A model generated the notes under the pieces. That model was not told the DNA's origin, made no database searches, and was given only the letters and a program-made list of their open reading frames with translations. A stretch of 18,943 nt of DNA, from contig DASUGM010000035.1 in the NCBI GenBank assembly GCA_036274055.1, positions 1 through 18,943 on the forward strand, read 5' to 3'. A program made the translations under genes and the position numbers. Positions 1 to 6,812 of the stretch are shown here, one piece after another. Each line of letters opens with the position of its first letter. Positions within the stretch are counted from its first letter, which is position 1. Source of the DNA: DASUGM01 sp036274055. GTDB taxonomy: Bacteria; Acidobacteriota; Vicinamibacteria; Vicinamibacterales; SCN-69-37.

Positions 1-5
1 TGAGC

Positions 6-485
6 CTACTCGTCGGTGTCGAGCCTGAGCGCCCTGCTGATCGCATCCCCGTCGAAGCCTCGACGGAGGAGCTGCCGAAACAACCGTTGCCGGTCGGCGG
101 GCGTGAGCGCGCCGGCCGGCCGCTTGCGCGCGAGGATGCGCGCGATCTGGGCCGACTCGTCTTCCTTCGGCAACTCGTCGAGCGCGGCTTTGGCGATCCC
201 GGCTGGGACGCCGCGCGCCTCGAGTTCACGCTTGATGCGATGACGGCCGCGGCCCTTGATCCGGCTAGCCGTCCTCACGTGCGACGCCGCGGCCCTGGCG
301 TCGTCGAGCGATCGATCGGCGCGGAGCGCGGCCAGGGTCTGTTCGACGACGTCAGGCTCGTAGCCGCGGTCGACGAGTTTGCGGGTCAGCTCGATGGTTG
401 TGTAGTCACGGCGGCCGAGCAGCCGCAGCGCCGCGAGTCGAGGCGAGGTCTCGGGCGGCGCTTCGGGCCGGTCACGGCGTCTCAT
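6..485 (-). CDS. recX: Regulatory protein RecX
   Basis: This 159-residue protein has the make-up of RecX, a small all-helical modulator that binds RecA filaments and limits their activity in recombination and SOS induction. The N-terminal part (about residues 15-60) reads ALRLLGRRDYTTIELTRKL followed by a GYE..VVEQTL stretch. That is the first RecX three-helix repeat, and two further repeats follow with ARAAASHVRT and RIKRELEARGV; RGFDGDAISRAL closes the protein. Length is typical of the family. It starts at ATG 485 and stops with TAG. A TATAAC box on the minus strand (497-492) places the expected transcription start at the A of the ATG, so the gene may be leaderless. RecX is often beside recA; what lies to the left is outside the window. 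Confidence 0.9.
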   Translation of the reverse strand: MRRRDRPEAPPETSPRLAALRLLGRRDYTTIELTRKLVDRGYEPDVVEQTLAALRADRSLDDARAAASHVRTASRIKGRGRHRIKRELEARGVPAGIAKAALDELPKEDESAQIARILARKRPAGALTPADRQRLFRQLLRRGFDGDAISRALRLDTDE

Positions 486-491
486 CGCACT

Positions 492-497
492 GTTATA
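492..497 (-). promoter_or_regulatory. -10 box for recX (possible leaderless start)
   Basis: On the minus strand the sequence reads TATAAC, five of six matches to TATAAT. Seven bases downstream is position 485, the first base of the recX ATG. No Shine-Dalgarno sequence lies between, so the transcript may be leaderless. No convincing -35 was seen. The same TATA core can be read on the plus strand as a weaker TATATC (494-499) serving the remnant gene at 523. Confidence 0.45.
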
Positions 498-522
498 TCC
501 TCGCGCACGCCACGGAGGTCAG

Positions 523-616
523 ATGGTTTTGTCGAAAGGCGAGTTGAGTGGTCTGCTCCAGAACGAAGTCCGGATCCTGGAACTTGTGGTCGGGGATAGA
601 TCCGCCGGATCAGTAG
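523..616 (+). pseudogene. Decayed 5' end of a DinB-like gene (tentative)
   Basis: A good GGAGG ribosome site (514-518) precedes ATG 523. The reading frame gives MVLSKGELSGLLQNEVRILE, which resembles from memory the N-terminus of a DinB-like family common in Acidobacteriota (ELxxxLQNEVRILxHLxGKIDPxxLDYRPT). In frame it continues as a non-matching tail to TGA at 658-660. If the frame shifts near 594-596, the following bases read I-D-P-P-D-Q and then TAG (614-616). This matches the expected GKIDP segment, so the gene appears frameshifted and then cut off exactly where the heptamer array at 616 begins. Everything after about 30 codons of the parent gene is missing. The family assignment rests on a short resemblance and could be wrong. 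An alternative is a real 45-residue small protein. Confidence 0.4.
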
Positions 617-692
617 GCTCAGGGCTCAGGGCTCAGTGTCGCAGGGGCATTGCGCTCTGAGACCCCGAGCCTTGAGCCGTGAGCCCTGAGCC
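616..692. repeat. Inverted heptamer array, hairpin 3' of pilT
   Basis: Three perfect tandem copies of GGCTCAG (616-636) face four tandem copies of NNGAGCC: CCGAGCC, TTGAGCC, GTGAGCC and CTGAGCC (665-692). About 28 bases separate the two arms. Read on the pilT transcript, the array starts three bases after the TAA stop and folds into a stem of roughly 21 pairs. It may act as a transcript end or 3' stabiliser, although no clear U-tract follows. Confidence 0.75.
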
Positions 693-695
693 TCT

Positions 696-1838
696 TTAGC
701 CGACCTTCGCCCCAAACCGCTCGAGCGCGCCGCCGATCGAGCCCATCGACAGCGCCGCCGCCGAGCCGGCGGTGATGCCGCGCATGCGCATGCGGAACTC
801 GTCGATGTTGGTGACCCAGCGCTCGGCCTCTTCGATCGTGATCGCTTCTTCCCTGGTCAGGCGCAGTATCGCCTGATCGAAGCTCTGCATGCCGTACTCG
901 CTGACACCGGCGACGATCGCGTCCGGAATCAAATTGGTCTTCTCGTGATCTTCGATGCAGTCGCGGATGTACGGCGTCGAGATCAGCACTTCGGCCGCCA
1001 GCGCGCGGCCGGCGCCGTCGGCGCGTGGAATCAGGCGCTGCGAGACCGCGGCCTTCAACACGCGCGCGAGCTGGGTGCGAATCTGCTGCTGCTGGTGCGG
1101 CGGGAACACCGCGACAATACGGTTGATGGTTTCAGGCGCGTCGAGCGTGTGCAGCGTCGAGAACACCAGGTGGCCGGTCTCGGCCGCAACCAGCGCGGTC
1201 TCGATCGTCTCCGGGTCGCGCATTTCGCCGATCATGATGACGTCGGGGTCCTGCCGGAGCGCGGCGCGCAAGCCGGAGGCGTAGCCCGGCGTGTCGAAGC
1301 CGATCTCGCGCTGCGTGATCACGGCCTTGACGTCACGATGAACGAATTCGATCGGGTCCTCGATCGTCAGCACGTGCACCGGGCGCGTTCTATTGATCAG
1401 ATCGACGAGCGAGGCGAGCGTCGTGCTCTTGCCGCTGCCGGTGACGCCGGTGACGAGCACCAGGCCGCGCTGCTCGACGGCGAGCCTGGCCACCGAAGGC
1501 GGCAGGCCGAGCGTTTCCAGTGACGGGATCTCATCCGGGATCAACCGCATCGAGACGGCGATGGTGCCGCGCTGCTTGAAGACACTGGCGCGGCAACGGC
1601 CGACGCCGGCCGCCTGCCAGGCGACGTCGACCTCGAGCTTTGTCTGAAGTTTTTCCTGATGCACCGGCGGCAGCAGCCGGGCGGCGATCGCTTCCATGTG
1701 CGCGGCGGAGACCGGGGCGACCGCCGTCCACCGTTCGAGGTCGCCGTTGATACGGACGAGCGGCACGTGCCCCGCGCGCAGATGAATATCCGAAGCGCCC
1801 CGTGCGCTCGCGGCAACGATCAACTGGTCAAAAGTCAT
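696..1838 (-). CDS. pilT: Type IV pilus retraction ATPase, PilT/PilU family
   Basis: A 380-residue secretion-type ATPase that would form the hexameric motor at the cytoplasmic base of a type IV pilus and power retraction and twitching. All core motifs are visible: Walker A GVTGSGKST at 131-139, the Asp box TIEDPIE near 158-164, Walker B DPDVIMIGEMRD at 197-208 and the His box HLVFSTLHT at 223-231. The N-terminal PAS-like region (1-100) carries ASDIHL, typical of PilT. The C-terminal retraction motif AIRNLIRE of classical PilT is replaced by YIRDCIED, so the protein may be a PilU-like paralogue. It starts at ATG 1838 with GAGGG six bases upstream. A -24/-12-type sequence lies about 50 bases upstream. 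No other pilus gene is in the window. Confidence 0.93.
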   Translation of the reverse strand: MTFDQLIVAASARGASDIHLRAGHVPLVRINGDLERWTAVAPVSAAHMEAIAARLLPPVHQEKLQTKLEVDVAWQAAGVGRCRASVFKQRGTIAVSMRLIPDEIPSLETLGLPPSVARLAVEQRGLVLVTGVTGSGKSTTLASLVDLINRTRPVHVLTIEDPIEFVHRDVKAVITQREIGFDTPGYASGLRAALRQDPDVIMIGEMRDPETIETALVAAETGHLVFSTLHTLDAPETINRIVAVFPPHQQQQIRTQLARVLKAAVSQRLIPRADGAGRALAAEVLISTPYIRDCIEDHEKTNLIPDAIVAGVSEYGMQSFDQAILRLTREEAITIEEAERWVTNIDEFRMRMRGITAGSAAALSMGSIGGALERFGAKVG

Positions 1839-1889
1839 CCCGCACCCTCGGTCACGGCAAGCCTACGGCCCGCTAATCCGCCCGAGAAG

Positions 1890-1905
1890 TGCAAGTTGCT
1901 TGCCG
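1890..1905 (-). promoter_or_regulatory. Sigma-54-like promoter upstream of pilT
   Basis: The minus strand reads CGGCAAG-CAAC-TTGCA. The sigma-54 consensus is TGGCACG-N4-TTGCW, so the GG and GC doublets are at the required spacing and only two positions in the motif differ. The expected start site is near 1879, giving a leader of about 40 bases to ATG 1838 with room for the GAGGG ribosome site. Sigma-54 control is known for pilus genes in several bacteria. The call is from sequence matching alone. Confidence 0.45.
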
Positions 1906-1936
1906 CTCCGGAGCCGGCGCGGCCAGTGACGAAAGT

Positions 1937-1960
1937 GGGCGTTTTTTGAGAAAACCGCCC
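1937..1960 (-). terminator. Hairpin downstream of ilvE
   Basis: On the ilvE strand GGGCG, a mismatched base and TTTT face AAAA, the mismatch partners and CGCCC, with a short CTC-containing loop. It lies about 20 bases after the ilvE TAA. The bases after the stem are ACTTTC, so the U-tract is weak. It could help end ilvE transcription before pilT. Confidence 0.4.
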
Positions 1961-1981
1961 TCGGAGACCCGTCCAGGCGCG

Positions 1982-2950
1982 TTATTGCGCGTGCGCCGCC
2001 TGGGCCACTTCCCGTTTTGTCGTTGGGATGTCGACATGCGTCAGCCAGCCATGCCGGTCGGGCACGACGCCGTTGATGTAGTCGAAGAATCCCTGCTGGA
2101 TCGCCCCCGTGATGGGCCCGCGCCTACCCGCGCCGATCTGGATCTTGTCCACCGAGCGGATCGGCGTGACCTCGGCGGCAGTGCCGACGAAAAACACTTC
2201 GTCGGCGACGTAGAGCATCTCGCGCGGCAGATCCTGTTCCTTGACCTGGAAGCCGAGGTCGTGGGCGAGCGTCATGATGCTGTCGCGGGTAATCCCGGGC
2301 AGCACCGAGGCCGACAGCGGCGGCGTGTAGACGATCTCGTCGCGCACCAGGAACAAATTCTGACCGCTGCCTTCGCTGAGGTGGCCGTCGACGTCGAGCG
2401 CGATGCCTTCGCTGTAGCCGTCGAGCACCGCTTCCATCTTGATCAGCGCCGAGTTCGCGTAGTTGGCGACTGACTTGGCCATCGCCGGGAACGTGTTCGG
2501 CGCGCTGCGGGTCCACGAGCTGACGCGGACGTCAACGCCGCGCTCGAGCGCTTCGGGGCCGAGATAGGCGCCCCATTCCCAGACGAGGATGCAGGCATCG
2601 ACCGGGCAGGGCAGCGGGTTGACGCCGAGCGTGTGCAAGCCGCGGTAAATAACCGGCCGGATATAGCACGCGTCGAGACCGTTGGCCTTGACCGTGTCGA
2701 CCACGGCCTGGGTCAGCGTCTCGCGATCGAGCCCGTAGTCCATCCGATAAATGCGCGCCGAGTCGTAGAGACGGCGCATGTGCGCGTCGAGGCGAAAAAA
2801 CGCGGAACCCGTCGGCGTCTTGTAGCAGCGCTGACCTTCGAACACCGCCGAGCCGTAGTGGATGACGTGGGAGGCGATGTGAATCGTCGCGTCTTTCCAG
2901 TCGACGATCTTGCCGTTTATCCACACCTTTCCGTTGCCGTCGAAGGCCAT
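1982..2950 (-). CDS. ilvE: Branched-chain amino acid aminotransferase
   Basis: A PLP enzyme of fold type IV that transfers the amino group between glutamate and the 2-oxo acids of leucine, isoleucine and valine, the last step of their synthesis in the cytosol. It is 322 residues long. The Schiff-base lysine is K159 in PAMAKSVANY, at the same number as in E. coli IlvE. Other family landmarks are the N-terminal HYGSAVFEGQRCY, the EGIALDVDGHLSEGSGQNLF segment (about 181-200), PGITRDSI and GTAAEVTPIRSVD. It starts at ATG 2950 with AAGGAG eight bases upstream. D-amino-acid transaminase and aminodeoxychorismate lyase share the fold, but the length and the SEGSGQNLF and GTAAEVTP motifs favour IlvE. 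It stands alone, apart from other ilv or leu genes. Confidence 0.95.
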   Translation of the reverse strand: MAFDGNGKVWINGKIVDWKDATIHIASHVIHYGSAVFEGQRCYKTPTGSAFFRLDAHMRRLYDSARIYRMDYGLDRETLTQAVVDTVKANGLDACYIRPVIYRGLHTLGVNPLPCPVDACILVWEWGAYLGPEALERGVDVRVSSWTRSAPNTFPAMAKSVANYANSALIKMEAVLDGYSEGIALDVDGHLSEGSGQNLFLVRDEIVYTPPLSASVLPGITRDSIMTLAHDLGFQVKEQDLPREMLYVADEVFFVGTAAEVTPIRSVDKIQIGAGRRGPITGAIQQGFFDYINGVVPDRHGWLTHVDIPTTKREVAQAAHAQ

Positions 2951-2980
2951 GTGGGGAACTCCTTACTTGATCGCGATCCT

Positions 2981-3090
2981 AACACGCGACACGCGGAGAC
3001 GCAGAGGACGCCGAGGCGCGGAGGCGGGCCGCACCGCGCATGGCGCACGTCGCACGGAGCAGCACGGCGCAGAGGCGCACCGGCGCACGG
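2981..3090. repeat. Degenerate 7-9 bp repeat array after the Ser/Thr kinase gene
   Basis: Read on the minus strand from the kinase TGA, this is a run of about a dozen short units ending in GCG: CCGTGCG, CCGGTGCG, CCTCTGCG, CCGTGCT, ACGTGCG, CCATGCG, CGGTGCG, CCTCCGCG, CCTCGGCG, TCCTCTGCG, TCTCCGCG and similar. It fills almost the whole gap between the kinase stop and the ilvE promoter region. The units are degenerate, so the array is judged by eye. Confidence 0.5.
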
Positions 3091-3091
3091 T

Positions 3092-4078
3092 TCACTGCGT
3101 CTCCCCACAAAAGGGGCATTTCGCGCCGCGCGTCGGCAGCGGCTTCCGGCAGTTCCAGCAAAATCGTCCGAGCGCGATCTCGCGTGTGCGAACCCGCGCA
3201 GTCGTCGGCCGGCGCGGTGTCGGGCGCGATGCCGGCGCCTCGGCGACCGCGGCCGCGCCTTGTGCCGGGCGGCGGACCACCGTGCGGCGCGCCGACAACA
3301 GGTCCTGCAGCAGATCCTCGGCGCGCTGATACCGCGGGCCGACCTCGCCGGCCAACGCATGCATCACGATCGCATCGATTTCAGCCGGAATCGCCGAATT
3401 CTTGAGCCGCGGCGGCGAGATCAGCCCGCCGGTGCGGAGCTTGTCCATGTCGGCCGGCGCGGGCGTCTCGTAGGGCAGGTCGCCGGTCAGCATCTGATAC
3501 ATCGTCACGCCGAGCGAGTAGAGGTCCGAGGCGAAGACCGCCCGGCCCTCGAACTGCTCCGGCGCCATGTAGGGCGGGCTGCCGATGACCGTCGTGCCGT
3601 GCGCCGCGATTTCGAGGAACCGCGAGGTGCCGAAGTCGCCGACTTTCAGCAGCCCCTTCTCGGTGACGAAGACGTTGGCCGGCCGCAAGTCGCGATGAAT
3701 GACGCCCTGCTTGTGCGCATGTTCGACGGCGTTGGCGATCTGGCACGTGAAATCGAGCGCGGTGGTGATGTCGAGCGCGCCCTTGGCGGCGATAATCTGC
3801 TCGAGCGTCTCGCCCGGCACGTACTCCATGACGATGAAGAACGTCCCGTCCTGTTTCTCGGCGGTGATGACGGTGACGATGTTCGGATGGTTGAGCGACG
3901 CGAGCAGCCGCGGCTCGCGCAGCAGTTCGCTGAAGTCGAGATTCTGGCGATGCGGGACTTTGATCGCGACCCGCTTGTCGATCCACGTGTCCTCGGCGAG
4001 GTACACGGTACCGAAGCCGCCGCTGCCGAGCGGTTCGAGAATCCGGTACTTGCCCAGCGTCTGGCCGCGAAAAACCAT
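3092..4078 (-). CDS. Ser/Thr protein kinase with C-terminal zinc ribbon
   Basis: A 328-residue Hanks-type kinase. The domain (about 11-262) has the P-loop GSGGFGTVYLA (18-28), the ATP lysine K40 in VAIK, catalytic HRD (128-130) in HRDLRPANV, DFG (148-150), GSPPYMAPE and the DLYSLGV helix. All catalytic residues are present, so it should be active. The usual lysine after HRDL is arginine. A Pro/Arg-rich linker leads to a C-terminal zinc ribbon with CWNC (307-310) and CPFC (321-324). No membrane segment is seen, so it is probably cytosolic; PASTA or PEGA sensor domains are absent. I start it at ATG 4078, just before the kinase fold; the frame stays open upstream but runs through rsmE on the other strand. 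Its substrate cannot be told. It is divergent from rsmE, with only 27 bases between. Confidence 0.9.
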   Translation of the reverse strand: MVFRGQTLGKYRILEPLGSGGFGTVYLAEDTWIDKRVAIKVPHRQNLDFSELLREPRLLASLNHPNIVTVITAEKQDGTFFIVMEYVPGETLEQIIAAKGALDITTALDFTCQIANAVEHAHKQGVIHRDLRPANVFVTEKGLLKVGDFGTSRFLEIAAHGTTVIGSPPYMAPEQFEGRAVFASDLYSLGVTMYQMLTGDLPYETPAPADMDKLRTGGLISPPRLKNSAIPAEIDAIVMHALAGEVGPRYQRAEDLLQDLLSARRTVVRRPAQGAAAVAEAPASRPTPRRPTTARVRTREIALGRFCWNCRKPLPTRGAKCPFCGETQ

Positions 4079-4088
4079 CTGAGCCGGA

Positions 4089-4094
4089 AGTATA
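4089..4094 (-). promoter_or_regulatory. -10 box for the Ser/Thr kinase
   Basis: The minus strand reads TATACT, five of six matches to the -10 consensus. The expected start is near 4082, only about four bases before ATG 4078, and no ribosome site fits in that space. Its core GTATAC is palindromic and overlaps the rsmE -10 box. Confidence 0.45.
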
Positions 4095-4098
4095 CAAT
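4093..4098 (+). promoter_or_regulatory. -10 box for rsmE
   Basis: TACAAT matches the -10 consensus at five of six positions. The expected start is at 4105-4106, where the GTG start codon lies, so rsmE is probably leaderless. No good -35 is present. Confidence 0.45.
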
Positions 4099-4105
4099 CG
4101 CGCGC

Positions 4106-4840
4106 GTGCATCGGTTTTACGCGCCGGGCGCGTCGAGCGCGTCGGCCGTCGTTGCGCTGCCGGACGTCGAAGCGCATCATCTCGCGCGCGTGCTCAGGCT
4201 CGCGCCCGGCGTGATGGTCCGCGTCTTCGACGGCCACGGCGCCGAATGGGATGCGCGTGTCGCGACGGTGGCACGCGGCGAGGCCACCGTCGAACTGATC
4301 GCAAGGGCGGCAGCGGCGGCTGAGCCGCCAGTGCACGTCACGCTTGCCATCGGCATCCTCAAAGGCGATCAGATGGACACGGTCATGCGCGACGCGACGT
4401 CGCTTGGCGTCGCCGCGATTGTGCCGCTGGCGACCGCGCACGTCACGGTGCCGGAACGCGCGTGGCGACGGCCGGAAGCGCTCGAGCGGTGGGAGCGGGT
4501 GGTGCTGGCGTCGGCCAAACAGTGCGGGCGCGCGGTCCTGCCGGCGGTGTCACCACCGTCCGCGTTCGCAGTGCTGTTGCCGCAACTGGGCCATTCGGCC
4601 GGCGTCATCGCGGTCGAGCCGGCGCGCGGCGCGGTGGTTCCGCCGCGGCCGGACGCCGGCACCACGCCGGCGCGGGCCACGCTCCTGATTGGCCCGGAGG
4701 GCGGCTGGTCAGCCGAGGAGGTCGAGCAGGCGATCGCGGCCGGCGTCGAACCGTTGACGTTCGGACCGCGTACGCTGCGCGCCGAGCTGGCTCCGACGGT
4801 CGCCCTCAGTCTGTTGTGGGCGCGATGGGGCTGGACGTGA
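4106..4840 (+). CDS. rsmE: 16S rRNA (uracil1498-N3)-methyltransferase RsmE
   Basis: A 244-residue SPOUT-class methyltransferase that uses S-adenosylmethionine to methylate U1498 in 16S rRNA. The N-terminal PUA-like part (about 1-75) contains HHLARVLRLAPGVMVRVFDG. The knotted SPOUT domain follows with KGDQMDTVMRDATSLGVAAIVPL, the KQCGRAVLP segment, the cofactor loop LIGPEGGWSAEE (about 194-205) and FGPRTLRAELAP. I place the start at GTG 4106 because the protein then begins VHRFYAP like its relatives, and a -10 box fits that position; the frame stays open far upstream through the opposite-strand kinase. In many bacteria rsmE follows prmA in the heat-shock operon. Here it is inverted and its last 35 bases overlap prmA tail to tail. 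Confidence 0.92.
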   Translation: MHRFYAPGASSASAVVALPDVEAHHLARVLRLAPGVMVRVFDGHGAEWDARVATVARGEATVELIARAAAAAEPPVHVTLAIGILKGDQMDTVMRDATSLGVAAIVPLATAHVTVPERAWRRPEALERWERVVLASAKQCGRAVLPAVSPPSAFAVLLPQLGHSAGVIAVEPARGAVVPPRPDAGTTPARATLLIGPEGGWSAEEVEQAIAAGVEPLTFGPRTLRAELAPTVALSLLWARWGWT

Positions 4841-5669
4841 GCCGCAGCGCGACCCACGTCTCTTCCTCGCGGCGCGCGGTTTCTGCCAACCCGGCGTCGG
4901 CGAACGTGCGCGCGACGTCGTCGGCTTCGTCGGTTTGAAAGCCGCTCAGAATCGCGCTGCCATGGCGGGCGACCAGGCCGGCGATCGCGACGGCATGCTT
5001 GCGCAGCATCGCGCCGGTGATGTTGGCGAGCACGACGTCGAACTGCACGCTGGCGGGCGCGCGTTCCAGGTCCAACGCGCGCAGATCGACGGCCTCTTCG
5101 GCGTGATTGAGCGCCACGTTCTCGCGCGCTGAGGCCAGGGCGTCGTCGTCGTAGTCGATCGCGAGCACACGGGGCGATCCCAGACACCAGGCCGCGATCG
5201 CCAGTACGCCCGAGCCCGTGCCGATGTCCAGCGCGCTCTTGCCGCGGACGTCGAAGTCCTGCAGCAACGCGAGGCACAGCCGCGTTGACGCGTGGTGCCC
5301 GGTGCCGAAGCCCATCGATGGCAGGATCGGAATCCAGATCGTCTCGGCGTCGTCGGGGGGCCGCGGAATCCACGGCGGCGCGACGACGATGCGCCCGACT
5401 CGGACCGCGCCGATCGATGCCTGGCTCCGTTCGGCCCAGGCTTCGTCGGGAACGTCGACCGCGACGATCGTGAGCGACGGGTCGTGCGCACGCAGCAATC
5501 TCGCCGCGGTGTCGCGATCGGTAGAGCTCGAAAAGAACGCGCGCAACCCGGCGTCGCGGTCGTCGATTGCGGTGGGATGGACGTCGTCGATCGCGGCGAT
5601 GGCCCGGCCGAGCGCGTCGTCGTCCGGCGGCGCGGGCCAGTCGACCAACAGACCCGGAAACGTGCGCAT
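4806..5669 (-). CDS. prmA: Ribosomal protein L11 methyltransferase PrmA
   Basis: A 287-residue class I methyltransferase expected to methylate ribosomal protein L11 with S-adenosylmethionine. The N-terminal substrate-binding part (about 1-90) is divergent and alanine-rich. The catalytic half shows PSMGFGTGHHASTRLCL (about 117-133), the place of the family's AFGTGTHPTT, then motif I DIGTGSGVLAIAA (148-160), the acidic end of strand 2 in VLAIDYDDDA, and LANITG in place of the usual NILA. It follows dnaJ by 18 bases, in the same place as in Firmicute heat-shock operons. It starts at ATG 5669; no strong ribosome site is seen. The divergent substrate loop leaves some chance of a different protein target. 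Confidence 0.85.
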   Translation of the reverse strand: MRTFPGLLVDWPAPPDDDALGRAIAAIDDVHPTAIDDRDAGLRAFFSSSTDRDTAARLLRAHDPSLTIVAVDVPDEAWAERSQASIGAVRVGRIVVAPPWIPRPPDDAETIWIPILPSMGFGTGHHASTRLCLALLQDFDVRGKSALDIGTGSGVLAIAAWCLGSPRVLAIDYDDDALASARENVALNHAEEAVDLRALDLERAPASVQFDVVLANITGAMLRKHAVAIAGLVARHGSAILSGFQTDEADDVARTFADAGLAETARREEETWVALRLTSSPIAPTTD

Positions 5670-5687
5670 GGCTTAGAGCGATTTCGG

Positions 5688-6812
5688 CTAGCCGAAGAGG
5701 TCTTTGACCTTCTCGAAGAACGGCTTGTCGCGATCGGCGTCGACGCCGGAGGCTTCGAGCTTCTGCACCGGCATGGTCTGGCCGAGCTGCTCGACCAGCT
5801 TCTTCTGTTCCTTGCTGAGTTTGCGCGGCACTTCGACGACAACCCGGACGTGAAAGGCGCCTTTGCCGCGGCCCGTCACCGAAGGCATGCCCTTGCCGCG
5901 GAAGCTGAGCATCGTGCCGCTCGCGGTCCCGGCCGAGACGTCGACGCGAATGGCGCCCCCCGGGCTGTCGACGTCGAACGATCCGCCCATCGCCATCGTC
6001 GGAAACGGCACGGGCACTTCGACGAACAAGTCGTCGCCTTCGCGCTGGTAGATGTCGTGCGGCCTGACGTGCACGACGACGTAGAGATCACCGGTCGGGC
6101 CGCCGTGCGTGCCGTGCTCACCCTCGCCGTGGAGGCGGAGACGCTGGCCTTCGGCGATGCCGGCGGGAATCTTGACGGTGACGCGGCGATCCTTGGCGAC
6201 GCGGCCGCGACCGCGGCACGCCGGGCACGGCGTCTTGACGACCTGGCCGCTGCCGCCGCAGTTGCCGCAGGTGCGGGCGACGACGAGAAACCCCTGCTGA
6301 TAGCGGAGCTGTCCGGTGCCGCGGCACTGCGCGCAGGTTTCCTTCGACGTTCCCGGCGCGGCGCCGGACCCTTTGCAGGTGTCGCAGTTCTCTTCGCGCG
6401 GAATCTGAATCGTCGTTTCCGTGCCGGTGAACGACTCGTCGAACGAGATCTCGAGATCGAAGCGCAAGTCGGCGCCGCGCGCCGGGCCGCCGCGTCGTGC
6501 GCCGCCCCCGCCGAACCCGAAGAAGTCGCCGAGGATGTCGGAGAAATCCGTGAAGATGTCGGGATTGACGCCCGGCCCGCCCGCGCCCTGGACGCCGGCG
6601 TGCCCGAAGCGATCGTAGCGCGCGCGCTTGTCGTCGTCGGCGAGCACCGAGTAGGCTTCCGCCGCTTCCTTGAACTTCTCCTCGGCGGCCGAATCGCCCT
6701 GATTGCGATCGGGATGGTGTTTCAGCGCCAGCTTTCGATAGGCGCTCTTGATGTCCTGCTCGCTTGCATCGCGCGCGACGCCGAGCACGTCGTAGTAGTC
6801 CCGCTTGCTCAC
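5688..6812 (-). CDS. dnaJ: Chaperone protein DnaJ
   Basis: A full-length class I J-protein of 374 residues that delivers unfolded clients to DnaK and stimulates its ATPase. The J domain (1-70) holds HPD at 33-35. The Gly/Phe-rich linker (about 70-112) contains GDFFGFGGGG. Four CxxCxGxG zinc repeats are intact: CDTCKGSG (143-150), CAQCRGTG (160-167), CGNCGGSG (182-189) and CPACRGRG (196-203). The two client-binding beta domains and dimerisation tail follow. The start is GTG 6812, overlapping the grpE stop as GTGA, which implies translational coupling. The partner dnaK is not in this operon. Confidence 0.97.
   Translation of the reverse strand: MSKRDYYDVLGVARDASEQDIKSAYRKLALKHHPDRNQGDSAAEEKFKEAAEAYSVLADDDKRARYDRFGHAGVQGAGGPGVNPDIFTDFSDILGDFFGFGGGGARRGGPARGADLRFDLEISFDESFTGTETTIQIPREENCDTCKGSGAAPGTSKETCAQCRGTGQLRYQQGFLVVARTCGNCGGSGQVVKTPCPACRGRGRVAKDRRVTVKIPAGIAEGQRLRLHGEGEHGTHGGPTGDLYVVVHVRPHDIYQREGDDLFVEVPVPFPTMAMGGSFDVDSPGGAIRVDVSAGTASGTMLSFRGKGMPSVTGRGKGAFHVRVVVEVPRKLSKEQKKLVEQLGQTMPVQKLEASGVDADRDKPFFEKVKDLFG

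Noticed and set aside
616..692. CRISPR-like repeats
   Set aside because: The units are only 7 bp, directly tandem and without spacers.
2633..4840. A 735-codon plus-strand open frame across ilvE, the kinase and rsmE
   Set aside because: Only its 3' third (from GTG 4106) is a recognisable protein, RsmE. The rest is antisense to two clear genes, as is usual in GC-rich DNA where stop codons are rare.
4106..4840. rsmE as part of the CIRCE-controlled heat-shock operon
   Set aside because: It lies on the opposite strand and has its own -10 box, so it cannot be transcribed from the hrcA promoter.
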